Positions 8,729 to 16,693 of a stretch of DNA of 54,006 nt are shown here, in pieces; positions within the stretch are counted from its first letter, which is position 1, and every line of letters begins with the position of its first letter. The stretch is from NCBI GenBank assembly GCA_015056015.1, contig SVHD01000009.1, forward strand, positions 1-54,006. The letters run 5' to 3'. The notes below the pieces were generated by a model. It was not told the DNA's origin and did no database searches. It saw only the letters and a list, made by a program, of their open reading frames with translations. Both the position numbers and the translations under genes were made by a program. This stretch comes from Clostridiales bacterium. GTDB taxonomy: Bacteria > Bacillota > Clostridia > Christensenellales > Aristaeellaceae.

Positions 8729-9283
8729 TTGAGAGCAACAGGTATCGTCAGAAGAATCGATGAATTGGGGCGGGTGGTGATTCCCAAGGAAATCCGCCGC
8801 ACCCTGCGCATCCGGGAGGGCGACCCGCTGGAAATTTACACCGACCGGGATGGGGAAGTGATTTTGAAAAAGTATTCCCCCATCGGGGAAATGTCATCCT
8901 TCGCCAAGGATTATACGGAATCCCTGTTCCGATCCCTGGGGCATATTGCCTGCATTGTGGACCGGGATCAGGTGGTGGCGGCCAGCGGGGTGAGCAAAAA
9001 GGAGCTTTGGGATAAGCCCATCAGCCCTGATCTGGAAAGCGCCATTCAGGCGCGGCAGACCGTTACCCTCAACCGAACCGTGGGCAGCAAAATTGTGCCC
9101 ATCACCAATGAAGAGGATGTATCCGGCTATACCGCCCAGGTGGTATCCCCCATTATTGCCGATGGCGAGGCCATTGGCGCGGTGCTGCTGCTTTCCCGGG
9201 AACAGGGGGCGCGCATGGGCGATACGGAGGTCAAGGTGGCCGAAACCGCCGCAGGCATCGTGGGCAGGCAGATGGAGCAGTAA
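8729..9283 (+). CDS. spoVT: Stage V sporulation protein T (AbrB-family transcription factor)
   Basis: I chose the TTG at 8729 because AAGGAGG lies 8 nt upstream and the protein then begins, as SpoVT does, with (M)RATGIVRRIDELGRVVIPKEI. This gives 184 residues against about 178 in Bacillus. Residues 1-50 are the SpoVT/AbrB swapped-hairpin DNA-binding domain; residues 55-180 are the GAF-like domain ending ETAAGIVGRQMEQ. SpoVT tunes late forespore (sigma-G) genes, so the organism is very likely an endospore former or descended from one. The frame is open upstream to 8516, but that extension shows no family resemblance. A strong terminator follows, and sigG is next on the same strand. Confidence 0.95.
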   Translation: MRATGIVRRIDELGRVVIPKEIRRTLRIREGDPLEIYTDRDGEVILKKYSPIGEMSSFAKDYTESLFRSLGHIACIVDRDQVVAASGVSKKELWDKPISPDLESAIQARQTVTLNRTVGSKIVPITNEEDVSGYTAQVVSPIIADGEAIGAVLLLSREQGARMGDTEVKVAETAAGIVGRQMEQ

Positions 9284-9294
9284 TTTTCGCATAG

Positions 9295-9333
9295 AATCGC
9301 CTCTGAATGAAGATTCGGAAGCGATTTTCTTTT
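9295..9333 (+). terminator. Intrinsic terminator after spoVT
   Basis: A long hairpin has outer arms AATCGC/GCGATT and inner arms TCTGAAT/ATTCGGA around GAAG, and is followed by TTCTTTT. It separates spoVT from sigG transcription. Confidence 0.85.
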
Positions 9334-9379
9334 GCAGTTTTTCAGGAAAAATGCAGAAAAGTTTTCCACTTTCATTCCT

Positions 9380-9409
9380 GCATAACCCATCTTTCCCGGT
9401 GCCATACTG
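9380..9409 (+). promoter_or_regulatory. Forespore-type (sigma-F/G) promoter candidate for sigG
   Basis: GCATA at 9380-9384 and CATACTG at 9403-9409 are separated by 18 nt. This resembles the forespore consensus (GHATR, 17-18 nt, CATNMTA) and lies 22 nt before the sigG start codon. It fits known autoregulation of sigG; assignment is by eye. Confidence 0.55.
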
Positions 9410-9431
9410 CTTTTGTAACGGAGGTGGCAGT

Positions 9432-10211
9432 ATGGCAAACAGCAAAGTGGAAATCTGCGGCGTGGATACCGCGACGCTGCCCGTGCTCACCAATGAACGC
9501 ATGCGCGAATTATTCCCCCTGGTTCACGGGGGTGACCGCGCGGCGAGAGAAGAATTTATCCGGGGAAATCTGCGGCTGGTTTTAAGCGTGGTGCAGCGCT
9601 TCAATAACCGGGGTGAAAATGTGGATGATTTATTCCAGGTAGGCTGCATTGGTCTGATCAAAGCCCTGGATAATTTTGATGTTACCCAGAATGTGCGCTT
9701 TTCCACCTATGCGGTGCCCATGATCATCGGGGAAATCCGCCGGTATTTGCGGGATAATAATCCCATCCGGGTGAGCCGCTCGCTCCGGGATACGGCCTAT
9801 AAAGCGCTGCAGGCCCGGGATCGGCTGGTGATATCCCTCAATCGGGAGCCCACCGTCGCCGAAATGGCCAAGGAACTGGGCGTTCCCCAGGAGGATGTGG
9901 TTTTCGCCCTGGAGGCCATTCAGGATCCCATTTCCCTGTTTGAGCCCGTTTACAATGACAGCGGCGACGCCCTATACATCATGGATCAGGTAAAGGATGA
10001 CAAACATCAGGATGAAAGCTGGCTGGAAAAGATCGCCATCAAGGAGGCCATGCGCCGGCTCAACGACCGGGAAAAGAAAATTCTGCGGCTGCGCTTCTTT
10101 GAAGGCCGCACCCAGATGGAGGTAGCCGGGGAAATCGGCATTTCCCAGGCGCAGGTTTCCCGGCTGGAAAAGAATGCGCTGCTGCATATGCGAAAATATG
10201 TGACCAGCTAA
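9432..10211 (+). CDS. sigG: RNA polymerase sporulation sigma factor SigG
   Basis: The ATG at 9432 is preceded by CGGAGGT. The 259-residue product begins ANSKVEICGVDTATLPVLTN, the N-terminus characteristic of sigma-G. Region 2 includes DDLFQVGCIGLIKA and FSTYAVPMIIGEIRRYLRD; region 4 carries the helix-turn-helix MEVAGEIGISQAQVSRLEK. Sigma-G directs late gene expression in the forespore after engulfment. In Bacillus and many clostridia sigG follows spoIIGA-sigE; here it follows spoVT, itself a member of the sigma-G regulon, with its own candidate forespore promoter between them. The frame is open upstream to 9093, but that part is an extension through the terminator and is not translated. Confidence 0.98.
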   Translation: MANSKVEICGVDTATLPVLTNERMRELFPLVHGGDRAAREEFIRGNLRLVLSVVQRFNNRGENVDDLFQVGCIGLIKALDNFDVTQNVRFSTYAVPMIIGEIRRYLRDNNPIRVSRSLRDTAYKALQARDRLVISLNREPTVAEMAKELGVPQEDVVFALEAIQDPISLFEPVYNDSGDALYIMDQVKDDKHQDESWLEKIAIKEAMRRLNDREKKILRLRFFEGRTQMEVAGEIGISQAQVSRLEKNALLHMRKYVTS

Positions 10212-10213
10212 AT

Positions 10214-10231
10214 CGAAATTACATAATTTCG
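10214..10231. repeat. Small inverted repeat after sigG
   Basis: CGAAATT and AATTTCG arms (7 bp) surround ACAT. It begins 3 nt after the sigG stop codon and 16 nt upstream of the next promoter. There is no T-tract, so it is either a weak processing or terminator hairpin or an operator. Confidence 0.4.
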
Positions 10232-10246
10232 GATATAAAACGCCCA

Positions 10247-10273
10247 TTGCTACGATCCGGGGAATGCTATAAT
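10247..10273 (+). promoter_or_regulatory. Promoter of the 10306-11991 gene
   Basis: A perfect TATAAT at 10268-10273 is preceded by an extended TGC element. A TTGCTA -35-like box lies at 10247-10252 with a short 15-nt spacer. Confidence 0.6.
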
Positions 10274-10305
10274 ACCATTGTAAAAATTTTCCCCGGAGGT
10301 ACGCC

Positions 10306-11991
10306 ATGCCCGAAAATCCATCCGTCCGCCAGCTGCTGGCCAATTTTTCCCATCCCATTCTGGAAGCTCTGATCGCGCTGATCGACCGGGAAGGGGAAAA
10401 GGCCATGTACGGCGGTTTTCCTGCCCTGGAAGATGATACCTTCATGGTACGGGGCGCCATCATGCAGGCAGTAGCCACCCTGGCCATTTATGATCAGAAA
10501 ACCGGCGACCTCCGGTTTGCGGATAACCTGCGCCGGATGAGCAGCTTTTCTTCCCTGTTTATCGGGCAGCCCACCAAAACCTGGGGCAAGCTGAAGCTGC
10601 TGATGGGCCTTTCCGATCTGATGGACGCCGGGCTGCTTGCTTCCGTTTCCCCCGAAGCCATTGCCATTTACCGGCAGGCCAGCGATTACAGCGATTTTCT
10701 GGATAAGGAAACCCTTTTCCTCCATGGCCTGCCCACCAATTATTATCATGTGGCCATGGCCTGCGCCGCCTACCGGGAAAAGCTGGGCTGGGAAAACGAG
10801 GGCATGGCCGACCGCATCCGGGATAAGATTCTTGGCGTCATGCAGGATCATTCCTCCGAAGGCTGGTCGGATGAGCAGCCGCCCCACGGTCGTTTTGATA
10901 CCTATTCCATCAATGTGCCCATGGAGCTGGTGCCGCCGCTGATGCAAACGGGGCATGAAGTGCCGCCCAGCGCCCTGGAAAATCTGCGCAAGGCGGCCCT
11001 GGTATGCCTCCAATTGCGCAATCCCCGGGGCGATGGTTTCCCCTACGGGCGCAGTCTGGCCGTTCACGGCGATCTTTCCCCGGTTGAAGTATTGAGCACC
11101 GCGCTGGAGCTGGGCCTGATAGATGAAAAGGAGCGCCCCCACGCCATAGCCTATATTGGCCAATGCATCCGGAAAATCCGGGAATTCTGGTATGATCCGG
11201 AATTGGGCTTTCTCAATATCTGGCTCAAGGGCCGGGCCACCAATGAATACCGCAATATCAGCCGCATTCTTTCCGTGAATGTGGAAACCCATGTAAAGCT
11301 CCTTGCCGCCCTGGCAACGGCGGAAAAGCTGGGCTATGCGGATCTGCCGCTGACCGAAGAAATGGGCGAAATGCCGAAAAAATGGGCCTGCGAAGAAATT
11401 ATTTTTGACCGGCAACGCGATAAAATGCGTGCCCTCTATCTGCTGCGCAAGGGCGATCTGCTTTTTGCCTTGCCGCTGATCGGGGGCGGGCGCCGTTTTC
11501 TGCACGCCGCCTATCTTCCCTTCCCCGCCATGCCCCGTTTGCTGGAAGCGCCTCAGGACAGCCCCATTCCCTTCCTGACGCCCCATTATACCCTGGCCGA
11601 CGGGCGCCTGGCGCTTCCTGCGGGCTTCTATGAAAACATTCAGGTGGAGCAGGGCGAGGACCGGGTGGTCATTACTGCCCGGGGACGGCTGAGCCTTTCC
11701 GATCCGCCGAGGCTTGGGGGAAATCCCGAAGCCAACGCGCCCTACACCGCCGTCTATACCTTTGCCGGTTCTTCCGTTTCTGCGCAATTTGATACGGAGG
11801 CCGAGGTCGCTTCTGTTAAGATGCTCTACGCCGGGGATGCATATGTGGAAGGCGCGGGCTTTGATACAGCTGAGCCCCTGGACGTATCGGAGCAAAAATA
11901 TCATACGCCCCACGGCGCGCCCGTCCGGGGCATGCAATGGACGGGAAAAAATGCCCGGGTGGGCTATACGGTTACGATTTCCGGTTTTTGA
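10306..11991 (+). CDS. Unknown 561-residue protein with alpha-toroid plus beta-domain look; possible glycan-active enzyme
   Basis: GGAGG lies 6 nt before the ATG. There is no signal peptide, so the protein is cytoplasmic. Residues 1-370 are helix-rich with repeated aromatic and Asn/His motifs (LHGLPTNYYHVAMACAAYRE, WSDEQPPHGRFDTYSINVPMEL, GFPYGRSLAVHGDL). They recall (alpha/alpha)-toroid polysaccharide lyases or DUF2264-like proteins. Residues 380-561 look like beta-strands, as in the C-terminal sandwich of such enzymes. I do not recognise a named family and assign no reaction. The gene has its own promoter, and a bidirectional terminator separates it from tpiA on the other strand. Confidence 0.8.
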   Translation: MPENPSVRQLLANFSHPILEALIALIDREGEKAMYGGFPALEDDTFMVRGAIMQAVATLAIYDQKTGDLRFADNLRRMSSFSSLFIGQPTKTWGKLKLLMGLSDLMDAGLLASVSPEAIAIYRQASDYSDFLDKETLFLHGLPTNYYHVAMACAAYREKLGWENEGMADRIRDKILGVMQDHSSEGWSDEQPPHGRFDTYSINVPMELVPPLMQTGHEVPPSALENLRKAALVCLQLRNPRGDGFPYGRSLAVHGDLSPVEVLSTALELGLIDEKERPHAIAYIGQCIRKIREFWYDPELGFLNIWLKGRATNEYRNISRILSVNVETHVKLLAALATAEKLGYADLPLTEEMGEMPKKWACEEIIFDRQRDKMRALYLLRKGDLLFALPLIGGGRRFLHAAYLPFPAMPRLLEAPQDSPIPFLTPHYTLADGRLALPAGFYENIQVEQGEDRVVITARGRLSLSDPPRLGGNPEANAPYTAVYTFAGSSVSAQFDTEAEVASVKMLYAGDAYVEGAGFDTAEPLDVSEQKYHTPHGAPVRGMQWTGKNARVGYTVTISGF

Positions 11992-12000
11992 TTTTTGCAT

Positions 12001-12036
12001 AAAAAAAGCGTTTTCCTTGCGGAAAACGCTTTTTGA
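12001..12036. terminator. Bidirectional terminator between the 10306 gene and tpiA
   Basis: AGCGTTTTCC and GGAAAACGCT arms surround TTGC, with an A-run on the left and a T-run on the right. It can therefore stop transcription from both convergent sides. Confidence 0.9.
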
Positions 12037-12045
12037 TTTCAGCCA

Positions 12046-12798
12046 TTACTTGTCGAAATTCACAACCAGGGAGAAATCGGGAGCCTTCAGGGACGCGCCG
12101 CCGATGAGGCCGCCGTCGATTTCGGGCTGAGCCATCAGGCCCTTCACATTCTTGGGATTCATGCTGCCGCCGTACTGGATGCGCACGGTATCGGCCACTT
12201 CCTTGCCATACTTGCGGCAGATGGCTTCGCGGATTACGCCGATGGTTTCGTTGGCCTGTTCATCGGTGGCGGTGAGGCCGGTGCCGATGGCCCAGACGGG
12301 TTCGTAAGCGATGACCACATTCTTGATTTCTTCTTCGGTCAGGCCGTTGAGGGCGATCAGGGTCTGATATTCAACCAGCGCGTTGGTATAGCCGGCTTCC
12401 CGTTCTTCCTTGCGTTCACCCACGCAAATGATGGGGGTGATGCCCGCCTTCACGGCAGCCAGGGTACGCAGGTTCACGGTGGCGTCGGTTTCGCCGAAAT
12501 ACTGACGGCGTTCGCTGTGGCCGATGATCACATATTCCACGCCCATTTCCTTGAGCATGGCGGCGGAGATTTCACCGGTGTAAGCGCCGGATTCCATGAA
12601 ATGCACGTTTTCAGCGCCCACATGGATGTTGGTGCCTTCGGTTTCCTTCAGCGCGGTGCACAGATCCACATAGGGAACGCAGATGACCACGGTGGCATTG
12701 GCCTGGGCTACCAGGGGCTTGAGCTCATTGATCAGGGCCTTGGCTTCGGCGGGGGTCTTATTCATTTTCCAGTTACCGGCAATGATAGGCGTACGCAT
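12046..12798 (-). CDS. tpiA: Triosephosphate isomerase
   Basis: The ATG at 12798 is preceded by AGGAGG and gives 250 residues, the normal size. The catalytic Lys is in NWKMNK (residues 9-14), the catalytic His in IIGHSERR and the catalytic Glu in AYEPVWAIGTG; the phosphate-binding IQYGGS and GLIGGASL loops are present. It interconverts dihydroxyacetone phosphate and glyceraldehyde 3-phosphate. It is the distal gene of the minus-strand cggR-pgk-tpiA group. About 350 nt of repeat-rich DNA (12799-13151) lies between pgk and tpiA, which is unusual for this operon. The frame is open a further 61 codons upstream into the repeat, which I do not consider coding. Confidence 0.98.
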   Translation of the reverse strand: MRTPIIAGNWKMNKTPAEAKALINELKPLVAQANATVVICVPYVDLCTALKETEGTNIHVGAENVHFMESGAYTGEISAAMLKEMGVEYVIIGHSERRQYFGETDATVNLRTLAAVKAGITPIICVGERKEEREAGYTNALVEYQTLIALNGLTEEEIKNVVIAYEPVWAIGTGLTATDEQANETIGVIREAICRKYGKEVADTVRIQYGGSMNPKNVKGLMAQPEIDGGLIGGASLKAPDFSLVVNFDK

Positions 12799-12820
12799 CT
12801 TTATTTCCTCCTGATAAATA

Positions 12821-13138
12821 TGCCGGGGGAACCGCTTTTGACGGCAAAAGCGGTTCCCCCGGCACCCCCTCCGAAAACCGGCTTGGGATGAATGGAAACT
12901 TCTTTTGCAATCAGCATCCCCATGCAGCAAAAAATGATTGATTTTCGCAGGGAAAGAAGCCATTCGGGACGCATTATACAATCACCCGAACGGCTTTCTT
13001 GGGGAGGGTGCGGGAGGGGGATCAGGAGCAAACCCGGAGGGTTTGTGACGTGGCAAGCACCAATATTGCAAGTGCAGAGAGTATCCCCGAGCGCAGCGAA
13101 GGGTATGCGATGCTACTACAAAGAATCCCCCTCCCGCA
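12821..13138. repeat. Palindrome-rich intergenic repeat, locus C (between pgk and tpiA)
   Basis: The left end is a perfect 20-bp stem (12821-12840 with 12845-12864, loop ACGG). The right end is a 130-bp module bounded by a 14-bp inverted repeat TGCGGGAGGGGGAT (13009-13022) and its complement (13125-13138). Words just inside both ends resemble each other in inverted orientation (CACCCCCTCC.. and CACCCTCCCC..). The left hairpin is the same type as the end hairpin of locus A (17920-17961). The right module is homologous to locus D (19866-20002). No credible coding sequence lies within. The element would be transcribed between pgk and tpiA. Confidence 0.8.
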
Positions 13139-13151
13139 ATAAATCTCCAAA

Positions 13152-14441
13152 TTACTTATCGTTCAGGGCAGCAACACCGGGAAGTTCCTTGCCTTCCAGG
13201 AATTCCAGGGAAGCGCCGCCGCCGGTGGACACATGGGTTACCTTGTCGGCATAGCCCAGCTTCTGGATAGCAGCCGCGCTGTCGCCGCCGCCGATGATGG
13301 TGATGCCGGGGTTATTGGCAACGGCTTCCGCCACAGCCTTGGTACCAACGGCGAAGGTGGGGAATTCGGAAACGCCCATGGGGCCGTTCCAGATGATGGT
13401 GCGGGCACGGTTGACTTCGTTGACGAACATTTCGCGGGTCACCGGGCCGATATCCAGGCCTTCGAAGCCTTCGGGAATTTCCTGAGAATGCACGGTGATA
13501 TGCAGGCAATCATTGCTGAAATCATCGCCGGCTTCGTTATCCACGGGCAGCACGATGCGCTTGCCCTTGTAAGCGGCCTTGGCCAGCAGTTCCTTCGCCA
13601 GTTCCAGCTTGTCATCTTCGCAAAGGCTGTTACCGATCTTACCGCCCATGGCCTTCTGGAAGGTGTAGGACATACCGCCGCCGATCACCAGAACGTCAAC
13701 CTTTTCCAGCAGGTTGTTGATCACGCCGATCTTATCGGAAACCTTGGCGCCGCCCAGGATGGCCAGGAAAGGACGCTGGGGAGCTTCCAGAGCGCCGCCC
13801 ATGATGCGCAGTTCCTTTTCAATCAGGTAACCGCAAACGGCGGGCAGATAATGGGTCACGCCTTCGGTGGAGGCATGAGCGCGGTGAGCGGTACCGAACG
13901 CATCGTTCACATACAGTTCAGCGAAAGAGGCCAGCTTTTCAGCGAAAGCGGGATCATTCTTTTCTTCTTCGCCATGGAAGCGCAGGTTTTCAAGCACAAC
14001 CACTTCGCCGTCCTTCAGAGCGGCAACCTTTTCCTGCGCATCGGGGCCGATGACATCCTTGGCCATCTTCACTTCCTGGCCCAGATGTTCGGACAGGCGG
14101 GCAGCCACGGGCGCCAGAGAGAACTTATCCACATCGCCCTTGGCCTTTTCCAGGGCAGCGGCGGTAGCGGCTTCCTGTTCTTCTTCAGGCAGCGCTTCGA
14201 TCTTGGCCTTTTCCTTCTTGTTCAGCTTCAGGGTTTCGTTAAATACGTTGTGGGGCTTGCCCATATGGCTGCACAGGATGACCTTGGCTTCGTTCTTGAT
14301 CAGATACTTAATGGTGGGCAGGGCGCCAACGATGCGGTTTTCATCGGTGATGGTCTTGCCATCCATGGGAACGTTGAAATCCACGCGAACCAATACGCGC
14401 TTGCCTTTTACGATGACGTCTTCAATGGTCTTCTTGTTCAT
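13152..14441 (-). CDS. pgk: Phosphoglycerate kinase
   Basis: This 429-residue protein has the PGK motifs RVDFNVPMD near residue 20, SHMGKP, the hinge-region [21 protein letters not shown] and the nucleotide loop GGGDSAAA. It transfers phosphate from 1,3-bisphosphoglycerate to ADP. It is about 35 residues longer than typical bacterial PGK. The excess is a Lys/Glu/Ala-rich, probably helical segment at about residues 68-108 ([20 protein letters not shown] onward), which matches an insertion seen in some Clostridia. It is the gene after cggR (72 nt downstream) and is likely driven by the CggR-controlled promoter at 15616-15644. No gapdh gene lies between cggR and pgk. Confidence 0.98.
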   Translation of the reverse strand: MNKKTIEDVIVKGKRVLVRVDFNVPMDGKTITDENRIVGALPTIKYLIKNEAKVILCSHMGKPHNVFNETLKLNKKEKAKIEALPEEEQEAATAAALEKAKGDVDKFSLAPVAARLSEHLGQEVKMAKDVIGPDAQEKVAALKDGEVVVLENLRFHGEEEKNDPAFAEKLASFAELYVNDAFGTAHRAHASTEGVTHYLPAVCGYLIEKELRIMGGALEAPQRPFLAILGGAKVSDKIGVINNLLEKVDVLVIGGGMSYTFQKAMGGKIGNSLCEDDKLELAKELLAKAAYKGKRIVLPVDNEAGDDFSNDCLHITVHSQEIPEGFEGLDIGPVTREMFVNEVNRARTIIWNGPMGVSEFPTFAVGTKAVAEAVANNPGITIIGGGDSAAAIQKLGYADKVTHVSTGGGASLEFLEGKELPGVAALNDK

Positions 14442-14513
14442 GATGGGCTCTCCTTTTTATCATTATTCTTTTGGGTTTCATATATGCCAAGGCCATACGG
14501 CCGTGGTATCCGT

Positions 14514-15554
14514 TCAATAGGCGGCGTCCAATCCGCTCAGCAGCGCCACGATTTTCCGGGCCGCCGCTTCATCGGTAATCAGGGAATCATGCTTTTCATG
14601 GCGGGTGGAGGCAATAATGGCTTCCGCCTTTTTATCCCCGGCGGCAACCGCCACCATCAGGCTGTCCTTATGATGCTTTCCCAGCCCCACGCTGACCGTA
14701 TTGGCCTGCAGCACCGTGCGCCCCTCGAAATCGAAGAAATCGCCGAATGCCTCGCCCACGGCCCGCTTCTTTTTCAGCAGATCCATGTTTTCCACCGTCA
14801 GATGACGGCGCTGGGCCATCACATCCGCCCGGCCAATGCCGTGCACCACCAGATCGGTGCGCTGCAAAAGCTCCAGCGTTTCCCGAACTTCGGCCAGCTT
14901 CATCATTTCCTGCAGGGCAGATGCATCCAGAGAATCGGGCAGATGCATCACCCGGTGATGCCCGCCGACCCGCCTGGCGATTTCTGCCGCCACCGTATTG
15001 GCCTGGGTTTCCACATTGGATCCCATGCCGCCGCGGGCAGGCACAACCATCACATTCATGGGCGTGGTGGATTGCATGCCATGGGCCATTTCGCTCATGG
15101 TTTTGCCCCCGGCCACTGCCAGCGTCATGCCGCTTTGCATCAGCTTGTGTACCCGATGGGCCGCCGCCCGGCCCACATCCCTGAGCACCTGGGCGTCTGC
15201 ATCCGCATTGCCGGCCACAACCACCACATGGGGCACATTCAGCAGCCGGGACAGGGCATGCTCCAGCTTGGTCAGGCCAAACATGGCGCGGCTCAGATCC
15301 CGGGCGCCGGGAAGCACCTCAAATGCCTGGGGAGTCAATTGCATGCCGGCAGCATCCATGGAAATGAGCCCCTGCTCTTTCAGGGCGGCAGCCGCAGCCC
15401 GCACTTCCCTTTCGGGCAGATTCAGCCGCGCCGCCAGGGCGCGCCGCCCCACCGGCTGCATGCTTTCGATGCTGGAAAGCACCTGGGCACGCCGGCCGAT
15501 ATCCGACATCAGATCAGGCGCAATCCGGCTTAACACCTTCAGATCCTCCTGCAT
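14514..15554 (-). CDS. cggR: Central glycolytic genes regulator (SorC/DeoR family repressor)
   Basis: This 346-residue protein has an N-terminal winged-helix segment (residues 15-85, with RRALAARLNLPEREVRAAAAALKEQGLI) and a C-terminal SorC-type sugar-phosphate-binding domain (AGGKTMSEMAHGM, VPARGGMGSN, VVHGIGRAD, VGEAFGDFFD). In Bacillus, CggR represses the gapA-pgk-tpiA operon and is released by fructose 1,6-bisphosphate. Here it heads a gap-less operon with pgk and tpiA. The start ATG is preceded by GGGAGG. A promoter and a dyad resembling the CggR operator lie immediately upstream, so autoregulation is likely. Confidence 0.95.
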   Translation of the reverse strand: MQEDLKVLSRIAPDLMSDIGRRAQVLSSIESMQPVGRRALAARLNLPEREVRAAAAALKEQGLISMDAAGMQLTPQAFEVLPGARDLSRAMFGLTKLEHALSRLLNVPHVVVVAGNADADAQVLRDVGRAAAHRVHKLMQSGMTLAVAGGKTMSEMAHGMQSTTPMNVMVVPARGGMGSNVETQANTVAAEIARRVGGHHRVMHLPDSLDASALQEMMKLAEVRETLELLQRTDLVVHGIGRADVMAQRRHLTVENMDLLKKKRAVGEAFGDFFDFEGRTVLQANTVSVGLGKHHKDSLMVAVAAGDKKAEAIIASTRHEKHDSLITDEAAARKIVALLSGLDAAY

Positions 15555-15572
15555 GCGCCCGCCTCCCTTTCT

Positions 15573-15609
15573 CGGTCGAACATTGCCCCAGTGGGCAAAT
15601 TTTGACCCG
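15573..15609. promoter_or_regulatory. CggR-type operator candidate
   Basis: Read on the minus strand: CGGGTC, 6 nt, TGCCC, 3 nt, GGGGCA, 5 nt, CGACC. This matches the geometry of the known CggR site (CGGGAC-N6-TGTCC repeated). It lies at about +1 to +35 of the inferred transcript, a roadblock position. Confidence 0.6.
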
Positions 15610-15615
15610 CTAAAT

Positions 15616-15644
15616 AGTATACCATATTGGCAGCGAATTGTAAA
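15616..15644 (-). promoter_or_regulatory. Promoter of the cggR-pgk-tpiA operon
   Basis: On the minus strand TTTACA (15639-15644), 17 nt and TATACT (15616-15621) form a near-consensus sigma-A promoter. Confidence 0.8.
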
Positions 15645-15748
15645 GCCAATCCTCGTTTATTTTTGATATTCTTTATAATTTTGAAACAGCCCGGCCGAAA
15701 AAATACACGTTTTTCCAGCCAGGCTGCCCTTTCTATTCTTTTTTCGGT

Positions 15749-16561
15749 TCAGATTGCATCAAATACCCGCACATAATCCACCACAAAGGTATCGCCCACG
15801 GCAGCCTTTGCTTCTTCCGTAGGGGCATGGGCTTCCGTGCGATAGCCATTGACCTCACTGGAAACAAGGATGAACTGGGGAATCTGGGAGGCGCGGCCTT
15901 CCCAGTGCCCATCCTCCACGCCGTCAATATAGAAGGTATAGCCATTTTCGGTCCAGAGCATGGCAAAGGTATGCCAGGCGTCCAGATCCAGATTTTCAGC
16001 GCCCTTGCCGCAGATAAAGTGCTCATGATCGGCGCCATAGCCGCCATGATGATTATAATGGGGGATGATTTTGCCCGGCTCAAAGGATTCCATAATATCA
16101 TTTTCAATGCCTGCCACGGCGGTATCCTTACAGCAGCCGATCACCGGGGATTGCACCCAGAAGGCGGTCCACCAGCCCGGCTTTTTCTGCAATTTGCAGC
16201 GGCATTCATAGTAGCCGTAGCGATGAAGGAATTTATGCTCCTTCAGCTTGCCGATGGGCCAGAAAAGGCCGTCCTCCGCCTTATCGGGCACGGCGTCCAT
16301 ATAATTATAGCCCGTCTGCAGATGGGGGGAGCAGATTTCACCGTCCTTTTCAAATACGGTCAGCACCGCATGGGAATCGCCATCCAGGGTTACGCCGCCC
16401 TCCTGCCAGGTGGGATGATATTTGCCCATCATGGAAAGGCGGAAATCCCATTTGCTGCGATCCAGCTCCGTTCCGTCAAATTCATCGCTCCAGGCCAGTT
16501 TCCAATGGTAGCCCTCGGGCAAAAAGCTGGGTTCATGGCCCTTGACTTCATATTTCTGCAT
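15749..16561 (-). CDS. Glycoside hydrolase family 16-like enzyme without signal peptide
   Basis: I chose the ATG at 16561, preceded by GAGGAGG at good spacing, giving 270 residues. The jelly-roll start WSDEFDG is typical of GH16. The catalytic signature ENDIMES near residues 165-171 has the two acidic residues and central Asp expected (E-x-D-x-x-E). GH16 enzymes cleave beta-1,3/1,4-glucans and related galactans. No signal peptide is visible, so the enzyme should act on imported oligosaccharides or be released by other means. It is divergent from an AraC-family regulator gene at 16694, with a perfect 6-bp-armed inverted repeat (16598-16615) in the shared intergenic region, suggesting local control. 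Confidence 0.9.
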   Translation of the reverse strand: MQKYEVKGHEPSFLPEGYHWKLAWSDEFDGTELDRSKWDFRLSMMGKYHPTWQEGGVTLDGDSHAVLTVFEKDGEICSPHLQTGYNYMDAVPDKAEDGLFWPIGKLKEHKFLHRYGYYECRCKLQKKPGWWTAFWVQSPVIGCCKDTAVAGIENDIMESFEPGKIIPHYNHHGGYGADHEHFICGKGAENLDLDAWHTFAMLWTENGYTFYIDGVEDGHWEGRASQIPQFILVSSEVNGYRTEAHAPTEEAKAAVGDTFVVDYVRVFDAI

Positions 16562-16597
16562 TTTTTTATTCCTCCTCTTGTTTTTCCCGTTTTTCCC

Positions 16598-16615
16598 TGC
16601 TATATTAGAATAGCA
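16598..16615. promoter_or_regulatory. Inverted repeat in the GH16/AraC divergent region
   Basis: TGCTAT and ATAGCA arms surround a 6-nt spacer. A TATGCT -10-like hexamer for the GH16 gene overlaps its right side. A plausible operator for the neighbouring regulator. Confidence 0.4.
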
Positions 16616-16693
16616 TAGTAAAAATGCCGGAATATTTCGATTTTTCAAGCATTTTTTTAGAAATCCAACGCTTTTGCAGAAAGGGGGCGTGCC

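Noticed and set aside
10267-12000. A 577-codon minus-strand frame opposite the toroid-like gene
   Set aside because: Antisense shadow. The plus-strand gene has a promoter, ribosome binding site and terminator.
13233-15533. A 766-codon plus-strand frame opposite pgk and cggR
   Set aside because: Crosses two certain genes and their intergenic region, including the space between them; composition typical of antisense translation.
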